64,000 nucleotides of DNA. Origin: Branchiostoma floridae. Its lineage: Eukaryota; Chordata; Leptocardii; Amphioxiformes; Branchiostomatidae. The position numbers and the translations under genes are program-made. Each line of letters opens with the position of its first letter. Position 1 is the first letter of the stretch. The stretch is taken from the NCBI RefSeq assembly GCF_000003815.2, contig NC_049980.1:29884768-29948767 (forward strand). The letters run 5' to 3'. A model generated the notes under the pieces. That model was not told where the DNA came from. It saw only the letters and a program-made list of their open reading frames with translations, and made no database searches. Below, in pieces: positions 12,201 through 24,200 of this stretch.

Positions 12201-15200
12201 CGGAAGAAAAAAGTTAATGATCACTTAGGTCGATTCAGTTTTTAAAAAATTTGCCATCACAAAAATGAGACAAGACAAGCACCATAATTTGTTTTAATCA
12301 AAAAAGAGTTTACAGCATGTTAAACATTCCTGGCAAAGAATTTGTTAGACAGTAAGAAACTGAAATGAAATTACACTTTTGATTGGTTACTAGCTTCTAT
12401 GAATCATGTTGACTAATGCCTAAGTCTGACTAAGAAACATATGAGTTACACAGTTATGGTTAATCTATCTAGTTTTCTTGGGGAAATGGGAACTCACTCG
12501 TCAATAAATGGTATGTTTTCTAGCTGCCCGTTGAAAGCAGAACCAGCACTTAAAGCATCTGCAGAACCCCTAGAAATACAACCAGGAGCATAAGGGTGGT
12601 CAGATATAAGAGTGAGGCACAAGGACACACGTAAATTGTGATGGGGACACACGAATGTGATAGAGATGCACGCATGTTTTAGAGACATACGTAGGTGAAA
12701 GGGATACACGAATCACAGTTTGTTTAAAAGGTTTGTGTCTGGATGTGGGTAGGGACGGACATTTTGTTAGCAAGGACAGACACATCGTTTTAACAAGTAA
12801 AAAAAAAACAAATTAGATAAGGATGGACATGTATGTTACATTTTGCATGTTATTTTAACATGTAGTAACAGATCAGAATCATTTGATCAGGTCAAGCTAG
12901 GGTGTACAAAACACATACAGCTTAATGTGTAAAACCAAAACTTAAAGAAATCACATTTATTTTCTCTGTTTTAGCTTTAGTATTTCCTTGATATTAAGAT
13001 TTCCCCACATGTATTTCTAACATCTATCAAATGGGAAAGAAAAACACATTCCGTTTCTATTTAACAAACTTTGGATAAAAAAGTCACACTTGATACTTGT
13101 TCGGCAAGCTGATTGTTGGCTGGTTTTATTAAGTCAAACAGATTTATTTCTGTGTAATTGTTTCCAGTTTTTTTTCTGAAACAAGTTTGCAGCTCAAATG
13201 ATATTGAAAGGCACAAAATTTTCCAAACCTCATGACTCATGAGAATATATTTGGGCTGTTATTGGGGTTGAAGATAACAGTTATGAGCATCAAATGCTAA
13301 GCACAGAGAAAAAGCACAGAACAGAGAGAACACAAACAAAAAGTTAACTTATACAAAACATTGTTAGAAGTCAGAGAAGCAGAGTTATGAAGCGACAGAG
13401 CACACAACAGGGTGAAAAAATCTCTCCTGTTGGTAATCTGAAAATTGAAGTCTAAGTTGAGATAGAATTCAGATGAAAGGATACATTTACACATTAAGTC
13501 TTGTACCTTTTTGAGTACTGTCTCCTACTGTCTTGCTGTTTGTATGGTTTTGGTGTGCGTATGTAACTGTGCAAGGCAGGATCACCATAGGAACGGTATC
13601 CAAGGTTACGGGGTCTCGGGTCGTGGTGTCTGAGACCCCGAGGTTTTGGATTGTGGTACCCAAGACTATGGTGGTGTCTTGCACCGTGGTATCCTTGAGT
13701 GTTGTGGTACTCTGGACTGTGGTAACTGACAGAGGTGCCAGTTCTGAAAGTGAGCGAGACATGTGCATGTACAGAAAGGTGAGAAAGACAGGCAAGCAGT
13801 GACAGAGATTGTAAAGTAGTGAGACAGACATCAGTAAGTAAACACATAACACCACAGGAAAGCCAAAGCAACATGTTCATCTATCTAGTACTTTTTTTTA
13901 ACAGTAAACTGGTCAGTGCAGGTCATGTAGTCTGGCGTCCATAAATAACTATCTTCAGTCCACTCCTCTGATCCCCTCACCACAGAAAAGTCTATCACCT
14001 GTTTGCCCCTTAGATCAATAATCATTTTGGGTGTCAAATGGGTGACTGGTCATCACAAACAAAAAAATACAGACACTGAGTGCAGTATTTACAGGTTCAT
14101 TGCACAAGGGAAATTCCCCTAGCTTTTTTCGACAAGCACAATGGACAGTTAACACGTCTGGACTGTGATCCTTTCCAGTAGCATACGTGTTAAGTAAGCA
14201 ACAACAGTAAAAATGGGATTTGAATTCATGACTTCTTGGTCGAGAAGCAGGACCTCTAACCAGTGGACTACGTATGCTACAGGAGCCAGACTAATATGTA
14301 GTGAAGCAATTAGAGGAGCATACCATAGGACGGATACCTGGCCAACCTTTCATGTACATAATACATATCATGATAAAAATAGCAAAACGTTAACGTATGA
14401 TCTAATACAGTACATAAGTCTAAGAGTGTTGTTCTACTGCATATGACTAACGTGCAACATGCACAGGCATGTGAGGATGCACAGGCAGAAACATCTCAGG
14501 TAATATCCAGGCAGATTTACCGGTGGCATAAGATGTCAGTACAGCGTACAGAGTAGAGCCGGCCAAAGGGAGTCCACCTGCCTTAAGCCTGCTGGCTCAA
14601 TTTGGCCGGCTCTACTCCTTGGCCAGCTTTGATACTATCTTATGCCACCAGTAAATCAGCCTGGGGATTAATCTCAAGTCCTCAGTCTACATGTAGCACT
14701 AGATACCATGTAGCACTACATTGTACATGTATATGTTTCTGGGCCGTTCCAAGAAAAACTATCCATAGGAGGTGGGAGGCAGCCTCATGTATAATCACAT
14801 TATTCATAAAAGCGTCTCCTGGTTTTCCGTTTTCCCAGAACAACCCGAAGGCATGCTTTCGCAGAAGGTGTTGAAAATGAAAACAAGCAGATTGCTGAAT
14901 AGTAGAAGACTCTGTGACTTATACAAGTTAAAAGTTAAAGCCAGTAAAAAAAAGAAATTAAATTTTAAGGAAGAGAGAAATGCAGGAAAGTATTTCCGTA
15001 ATACCATGCACTTACTGCACTCCAACATAGCAAGACTGGGCTGCTCTTCTGGTGAATAAGCTGGCATCAGTCCGGACAGACAACAAGGGGTTCAAAGAGA
15101 AGGGCGGAGGGCTGTGATATGAAATGGGGGGTGATTGCATGAGGAAGGGGGAGGGGGGTGGAACATGGATGGGTGTATGGGTAGAAGAAGATGTACAGTA

Positions 15201-18200
15201 TGTAGAGCGGGGCAAGAGGACGCAAAACATTAAAAAAAGCAGCGTTTAGACTCTGGGAGAAGAGCAAAGATAGTGTGGCAAAATGCTATGGAACGCAAAG
15301 TTGTTAACCAATCAAAAACGAGGGTCAGAAATGGTAGGACGTGTGTACATGTGTATAGACAACAGCCGCATAATGGAGACATTACCGTTAGAGTATTACT
15401 CTGTGGTTTGCATGCATAGGTTTGTTTCTTTTATATGTTCAGAGTGAAGACGACAGCAAAGGGGCTAGGGACGAGGGAAGGGGGGAAACAGAACAAAATG
15501 GGACTAACATTAGTCCAAAAGAAAAGAACTCGGTGATATCAAAGGATGCAAGGGGAAGGGGGGAAAACAAAAGGTGAAGAAAAATTGACAAACATTTGCG
15601 AGATTGATGCAGGCAAGTCACCTACCTGGGGGGTCTGTGGACTTCTGGGGAGACTCGATACTTGGGACTTTCAAGTTTTCTCCTGAGAGGGGCAGGCAGA
15701 AGCAGAGGAAAGACAAACCTTACCTCCCACTCTAGCACTTAGTAACCATATACTGTGTATCACTGCAGAGTGATATGAACTTAACAACATCCAAGAGATA
15801 AGTACATGACATTGTGCTTCATTCCAAAATGGCAGTCGGCAATATCATGTTTAAATACATGTTTATCAAGGCCATGGCACAGCCCAGAGCGACATGTGAC
15901 ACTGAATTGTGGGTAGGGGGTGAAGGGTTGAAAACTATGGATTCAAATGCCATCCCCTGCATGTCAACTTTCTCCTAATATGGGTGGAGCATTTTGACTT
16001 TTGTGTGAAATTTTCAGTGTCATTTTGATAAGCCTACTTTGTGATCAAATAGTCTTATACAGTAAAACAACAATGTATGGTATACTAAATGACATTTTCA
16101 AACAGAGCTAAAAATGCACTAAGTTACAACTTTGCCATTTTAACTATGAGTAGAATGAGTCTTTGTGCTATACAATATCAGGCCTGCTCATGTCTTGGGC
16201 CTTTCGTATATGTAATGGTACTCACTGCAGCTGTGGTGAGATGGAACCATTGATGTGCGGGGGTGTCTGTATCTCTGCTGCAGCTTCTGCTTTCTGTCGG
16301 GCCTTCTCTTCTTCTATCGCTTCTTGTGCCCTGAAATTCAGCAAATATCTGTATCCTTGTCGGTATAGCTTCCTTTTGACATACAAGTGGCACACCAGCT
16401 TCAATCACAGGCACGCAGCATGACAGCAGCTTGTTATATATCTCTGGACCACCTGTCACATCTAACCTTTGCACATCTATCTGCAAGTGTAGTTTAAGGC
16501 TATAAGATGAGGATAACCCAACAGCACTTGTGGCAATGAGATCCACTCTATAATGTTTTAGAGACAAACACATTTTTGAACACCTCAGGTTGATAATTAT
16601 AGTACTGGAAGGCATGACTAATTCTTGTTCTTTTCTGAGCTAATATTGAACCCTTACATGTAGCAGTTGATGTCTATATGTATATAATATTATGTCTACT
16701 AGTTTATTAGTACATGGGTAAAGCTATAACTATAAATTATAAGCCATAACTGTATGACAGGATTGTTTTTCAACTTTCTTCTGAAGAAACTTAAGATCAT
16801 TAACATTTTCATAACCTGCTTTACATAAAAATATTGTCCAGTTACGTTTGACAAAACGGTACGCCATACAAAATCTTACAAGTGCGTGGGTCTGATTTCT
16901 CCACACTCACATCGTACCATATTAGGATGAAGACCAATAAGTGCCAAAATAGTCTGGCTGAAAAACAAGTTTGTGTAAAGTGCCAAGTGCCCACTTCTGT
17001 CTAATTTTCCAGGAAAAGTGTGACTAATTTTACCTAGAGCTGCTGCCCTTCCCACAAACATTATGTTCGCAAAAACGCCCACTCATACAAACACAAATGT
17101 TCTTGTAAAACATGGCTTAAAAGGGTTTATACATGTAGCATTCTGTTGTTTTTGCAGGAGACTTCCACTATAATTGATAACATGCTCAAAAAACACATTG
17201 TACATGCATATGGTATTAAGCAAACCTGTACATGGAATGAAAAATGGTTAGAGTAGGTCTGCATACCTTAACTGAACATCAGGGTACAAACTGTATGTAC
17301 AAGTACCAGCATTGAAGTTTTCATGTAGGTAACTGTAACGTTCCCTGTACCTGAAAAATTCAACCTGTGGTCTATTTGGACATTCGGTCTCTCAACAAGC
17401 AAAGAATCTACAGCTTGACTTGCAAGAGAAATCTAAATCAAAGACACTGCAAATTTTGATGGTTGTCATTTGCAAGTAAATAAATGCTGATTTCTTGGCT
17501 TATCAATATCGTATCTGTATGCAGCCCTAGGTTGGAATACACAAAGTTTGTCTCCCAAACCTTCTCTTGGCCTCTTCCATCTCCCTTGTGGCCTGCTCCT
17601 GCGCTCGTCTCTCCCTCCGTATCTCCCCACATTTCCGCCGTGCCCTATGACCTCTCCACTGGCTCTGGATGGAGATGGCCGCTCTCTTCTCCTGCTGCTG
17701 AGCTAGCAGCCTTCTCAGGGCAAGGCACGCTCTGATGTTCCTCTGCAAGGGACAAGTTAGGCTGTTAGGGTGGCATCATGTGGTGCAATTGGTAAGGTGA
17801 CCAAAGAGATAACAGGTTCAGAACTGCTGACTTGTCCCAATGTTGTGCCCTTGGGAAAGGCACTTGACACGACTTTGTCTTTACTCGGTTCACTTAGGTG
17901 AAAGTAAGTACCTAGCTTCGGTTAGGGCCATTCCTTGGATAGGAGATTAAATGGAGGTCCTGTGTTTGAGGAGAGCTACACCTCCAGCATGAAATACAAC
18001 CTGCACATAGAATTGTTTTTGTACAAATATTTGTTGTTTACCTGTACTTAACCTTTTTGCTCACCTTACATGGACTCTATACTAAAGTGTTTGCAATCCT
18101 TTGGACAAGACATTAAGCTGTCCACTGTTCATTGTACTTCTTGACAAGAACCTTGTACATTATATACTGCACATACATGTACAATATAAACTGTCTTGTT

Positions 18201-21200
18201 GTCCTGCTACAACCAGTGTAAGATTAGCTCTTTGGCGAGATCAACTGGTTTGATTTCCTCTTTCACATTGGAATGATGACAACTGATGACAAGTTAAAGC
18301 AAACTTTTCTCTACCGTGCCATCAGTCTATGGAATGCCTTACCACCAAATATCAAGTTACTTAGTAACTACTACTACAGTCAAACCTGCCCAAGACGACC
18401 ACCCGGGGGACCGGGAAAAAGCGGTCGATTTGGACAGGTGGTCTCTGAGAAGAGTACCGACTCAAACATGCCCGATGCAAAGTATAAATGGTTTCCGTTG
18501 TGTTTAATGGCAAATAGCAAGCACACTGCATGCACGCAAAGAAGCGAGGTCTTTAATGTCAAATACAACACGCACACTGTAAACTGTACATTTAACCCCA
18601 AAATCTGACGCAAACTGGCCAATTTCGGCACAAAATCGCGCTATTTATCATAAAAAATCGATGAAAACCTCAATTTTGAAAATGATGCGGTCGTTATGGG
18701 TCCCAATTTGGGCCGGTCGCGGTCGCGTTGGCCAGGTGGTCGTTGAGAAAAGGTCGCTTAATGCTTACGTCAATGGGAAAATAAATCGGGAACGAGAAAA
18801 AGCGGTCGAAATGGCCAGGTGGTCGCTGAGCAGAGGTGGTCGCTCGGGCAGGTTTGACTGTACTTCTAAACTCGGCACAAAAAGTTTGGAATATTAACTT
18901 TGGTTGGTTATATTTCTGATGTTTCTGCATCAATTTCAATGTAATACACAAGCTTTCATTTGATATGTAAATATCAAATGAAAGCTTGTGTAATTCCCTT
19001 TCCTACGGTATCAAACTTATTATGATTGTTAGCTAATAAAACAAGCACCATGCCTACTATGTTTTATTGTTCGAATCCTGGAAGACTAGCCCTAAATAGG
19101 GCTAAGTGAAGATAAAATGTATCGTAATAAAGGAACAAAGGAAGGAACAAGTGTAATCTCACCTGAATCTTGATGACCGACTCCTTCATCCTCAGGTACA
19201 TCTTGCGCTGCAGCATGCCCCTCATCCACACCTGGATGACCCGTATTCTCCGCAGCACCTCCTCATGCAGGGCTTCCTGCAGCTTCAGTCTCTCACTCTC
19301 CCGCAGGAACACCTGCACCACAGAGCGGGGAAATTTTTACTTCATTTCGCTTTTATTCATCACAATGTGTAACCGGCGCAAGGGCAAGTAAATTAGAGTT
19401 TTGGCCTTGCATTCAGTAGGTCGTGAGTTCAATCCCTGGCCGAGTCATACATGTTGTACCTAAGACACAATACAGCCATAAGGCACTTGCTCGGTGTGAT
19501 GATTTCCCAGTTGGAGCTCACCGTGAAAACTGGGAGCATCCATAGCAAACCATCGCAAATACATGTAGTTCACGATTTATACAAGAGGTTTCATTCTTTC
19601 TGTACAAATTACTTACTTTGTAATAAAATACAAGCATGTCTAACCCTCACAAGATGGGAAACAACATATCAGATAGTGGGTGAGTGAGGGAAGCAGGCAA
19701 GTACATTTGTGCTGTGAATGAAAATATACAATGTAGTATACTGTATATCATATACATGATAAAAAAAATGGCATTCACAGCACAGAATGAAGAAAATGAA
19801 GTGCAGTTCTACAAAGAAGGCCATACTTCATTGAACACACACTTACCGTATCATCAAAAGGTACTAAAGGCTCATGTTATATGTCCTTCAGAATCGATAA
19901 CTCAGAAGATAACCCAGGCAAGATCAAACACTACAAGATCTAAAACATAGACACGTGTGTGTGTACAATTCAGTCACACCACTATAATAACTAATGTGGT
20001 AGAGTGCCTGACTTCAAAGACAGGAAGCAAACGCCACCTGAAGTCTAATTTTGTAATTATTATGCGAATAAGCACGAGAGCCTGAGTCCAAATAAGGCAC
20101 TGCAGGACATCAAGGGTACTTTCATCAAGTCCACCCTGGGCAAAAATAACCACCCGCGCGGGCGGAAATGATTACCTTGACAGGATCAGAGACACGTGTC
20201 CTTAATAGGGGTGTGTGCGTGGGAGCAACACGAGGGTGTAACATGTGGTTGACAGTGTTATGGCATACAAAATGTACATAAGGTACATTTTCAGTTCAGT
20301 TTATTAAGAGTTCAACTTGCATGTACACTATACAAATAGGTACATGAAATCTGTTGACTTACAGAGGCGCTGCACTATCGTACAAGCTAAAGACCGTATA
20401 ATACCAGACAATACACAGGTAGGATTAAAATCACTCAAAATACAATTTTCATTAAATCAAGATAACGCATACAATATAAAATCTGCTATACAGTACAGCT
20501 CTTTGAGTAGAGTTTTAGTGCACGGGGCATGAAAGACTGGGCGTGCCTATTCGTTCTACTGAAAGAGGTGGTGGGTTGTTTAGGACGTCGCAGGCTGTAG
20601 TTGCTCTGTGCGGTAGATATGTAGAGGACTGCCATCATCTTTCAGTATGTTTTGAATGGTTCGTAATGTTGCCTGATCTCGCCTCATGGACAGGGAAGGC
20701 AAGGACTCTACAGGTATCCCAATGATCTTACAGCAACGCTTTTGTACGCCCTCAAGCGAATGGGAAAGGTGATTAGGCAGCCCTCCACACACCGAGCTCG
20801 CATACTCTAACAAGGGACGAATAAATACCAAGTAAATGCGTGTAAGCAAATCAGTTGACAGTCCAGCCTTCTAAGCAACAGTTAAGTAGTACATTCTTGG
20901 ACGAGCTTTTGACAGCATATGCTGGACATGTGCGTCCCAAGTCAGATCGGAGGAGATAACAATACCGAGAAGTTTGAATGAAGTGACATGTTGTATCTGT
21001 AGGCCAGCTATTGCCGGATGGAGTGGATTGGGAACATTTTTCTATTTCCTCGCACAAATTACCATCTTTGGTTTTCAAATTTTGTAGGTGTGAGTAGGAT
21101 GGTAGCATGTATCTATGTGCGTAGGATGGTAGCATGTATCTACGATAAGAGTACATGTATGTTATGTCATGTGGGTTGACAGTGTGTTATGGAGTACAAA

Positions 21201-24200
21201 ATGTACAGAAGGAAGGTGTTCATAGGATGGTAGCATGTGTCTACGTTAATAAGAGTGCATGTATCTATGTCTATGGTTGGAGTGCATGAACATGTTTGTT
21301 ATTTGAATTGCTCTGTCATCCATCTGGACCCTCCTTCCTCAGAAAGAGTACACTAATTGTCAGCATGCCTGTTTCCATTTGTTTTCAAATTCTTCTATCC
21401 TCCCCTCGAGGGAGCAGTCAAACAATATAACCATCTCCCCAAGATCGGCAATAACAGGAGATACATGTAAGGGCCTGACAGATTGGTTTGATAATTAGAT
21501 GTTGAAAGCAAAACGTATTCAAACATATTCAAACAAAGTACAATATTTTCTGATTATATTCAACAATACATTATTCAATTAACATACACATAGACATTTG
21601 CATCAAGTCCACCTTTTCCTGTTATTGAACATTTCAACAATTCAACAACAAAAAATCATTCATAAAGAGTATTTTTTGAGGCAAGGTAATTCCATTACGA
21701 CAGCAAATGACGTCACAGTAAACGTGACAACCAGTTTGGAAACTAGCACAGCAGTTAGCCAAAAACGTGCTATATATACTACATGTATATATATACAAAG
21801 GACATTTTTCCTCAGGCTAATATGCTGGGTGTCAATCTGGTTGCCATGGTCACTGTAAATGTTACGTCAATGACAGTTATAATTCTGCCACTTTGCACTT
21901 CTCTACAAATTTTTTAGTCAGATTCAGAAGATTGTTTTTGATGGTTGTAAACGATTTTCAATAAAAGCAGGAGGGGGAATATCTGACGCATACCCTTATG
22001 TTTATGTGTACGTTAATCAGAATAATACTATTGTTGTTGAACATACATTTTGTAGTAAGAAAATGTCCTGTTTTGGTTTCATAAGATCTTCATAATATAT
22101 GTTTTGCTTATGTCCCAGGGGCCTTCAACTTTGACATACATGTACTGCATCTTGCTGCACATGCACAGTTGGAATCATAGACAAGGCTTATTATGATCCT
22201 GTGAAGATTATTTTTGAGATTGTTCGGAGTAAGGTCATCAGATCACTTTAAGGCAATGAACCTAGAAGTTGGAAATAATTGTACACGAAGACAGCGGTGG
22301 ACATTTGTTATGAAGGCTGATAAGTTGTAGACAGGAGGGAAACAGTGGTCATTGAGAGATTTCCATAATTTGGCTTTCCAGAAAAAGAAACTGTTGCTAT
22401 AGAAGGGCTTGCAAACCAGCAATTGAACAGTATAGTGATGTGAGTTTGAAGAAAACCTATTGTTGCGCTGAAAGGCTGTCAAGTTTTTACTCCTGTCCTA
22501 CCTTGGACTCTCCCATCTGGTAGTGTCTGTCGTCCAGCTCCATAGAATGTAGAAACTCAGCAATGTCCTCCTTAGTACTCTCGTTCCCCCTCTTCAGAAG
22601 TAGCGCATACTGGTGAGCAAATTCCTGGCAAAACAACAGAAACATTGTCAGCACTACATGTACATTACATTTTGTATCTCAAAAACTAAGCAATGACCTT
22701 TTTACAACTGATGTTACACCTCTTCAGAAGAAGTGCATACTGTTGGGCAAATTCCTGGCAAAACAACAGAAACTTTGTCAGCACCACATGTACATTACAA
22801 TTTGTATCTGAAAGAGGAAACCCAAGTCGAGTGTAGTCCACTTCCTGCTCAAGCTTAAGCTGAAGATACACTATTACAAATGTTTAAATGAATAGTCATA
22901 CAAAAAAAAAAGGCCTTTTTAAGGCTGTAGGGGCAGTGGGTTGTTATCCACTGCGTCTAGGGCATGGTATTGGGAGGTGGAGCCCAACCCTTACCCCAGG
23001 TACCCATTTTTACACCTGGGTGGAGTGGGTAAGCTTAATATGTATTTCGTATTCAATTTGTACATTTTTGTATTGTAGTCTCCTCTGCTGCTTAGTTTCT
23101 TTTTGCATAGTGTCATAGTCTGTATAGACCAGGGATCTAGCCAGCGTCCGTTTTTCCGTCAATTGACGGAAATTTGCTACGTGTGACGGAAATGTTTTTA
23201 AACCAATCCGTCAACCTTGACGGACAAAAAATCTTGTTGGAAGCTACAGGCGGCTTGGGGACGCTGTCCACGGTCGGAAAGTTTGTTTTACTATTGTTAT
23301 GATTGTTGACATAGTGTGTCGGCATACGATAATCTAATTAAAAACCCGTTTTTCAAGGTCTCAGTTCCGCCGTTCTATCCTAATTTTCGCGGTTTTCACG
23401 ACAATGGGAATTGGCTGACGGAAAAAAATTTAGAGCTGGCTAGAGCCCTGGTATAGACTGACTGACAGAGGAAGAGAGGAGTGATTAAAGTCATGTTAAA
23501 TGCCTTTCCCAAAAGCGCAAGATCATTTGCATGACAGGATTTGAACCCAGGTTCTCTGGGTTTCTGGGCCAAATGCCCTGCAGTTACGTCTCATGACCCC
23601 ATATACATGTACTACATGTGTATGCAGGTTAGAGCAAGTAACACTGTAGCTGTACAGTATTCTTGCATCTACAGAATGTACATAACCTGTACATGTACTG
23701 GCCCATGATAAAACAAGCATGTTACACTAAGGTGACATATGACCAATAGTGGTAGTAAAATACTCCCATCGCTGTCCTTAAACACAGCTGCAGAAAACAA
23801 GATTCAAAATTGTTCCACTTTTTTCAAAACACTGTGATTTGATGCACTAAAAAGGCCAAAGAAAATGGGTAATGCAAGAAAAATATGTCTGGTGCAGATG
23901 TTTCTGAATATCATCTTCACTGGCATAGATAGGCACAAAAATAGCATTTCAACTCCAGCTGACATTGAGTACAAAAATAAATTAAGAAAAACAACCTCAA
24001 AACCTTGCATAAAGGATGAATGTTGGATGAAGTTGCACAATGATGGAGCGTACCGTCCAAGTGGAAGCCATGGGGGTTGAAGTGGAGATTCCCCCTTCCA
24101 TGGTATGTAGTTTTAGAGAATTTTAATTAAATTGAAGCATTCTAAGGTTTCTAAGAGGAGGAGAATTATTGTCAGGCAGGTCACAGTTGAAGACACAGAA

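Noticed and set aside
13494-13855. Alternative Thr/Val-rich frame over exon 26
   Set aside because: Only the His/Tyr frame matches the phase of both neighbouring exons and the splice sites.
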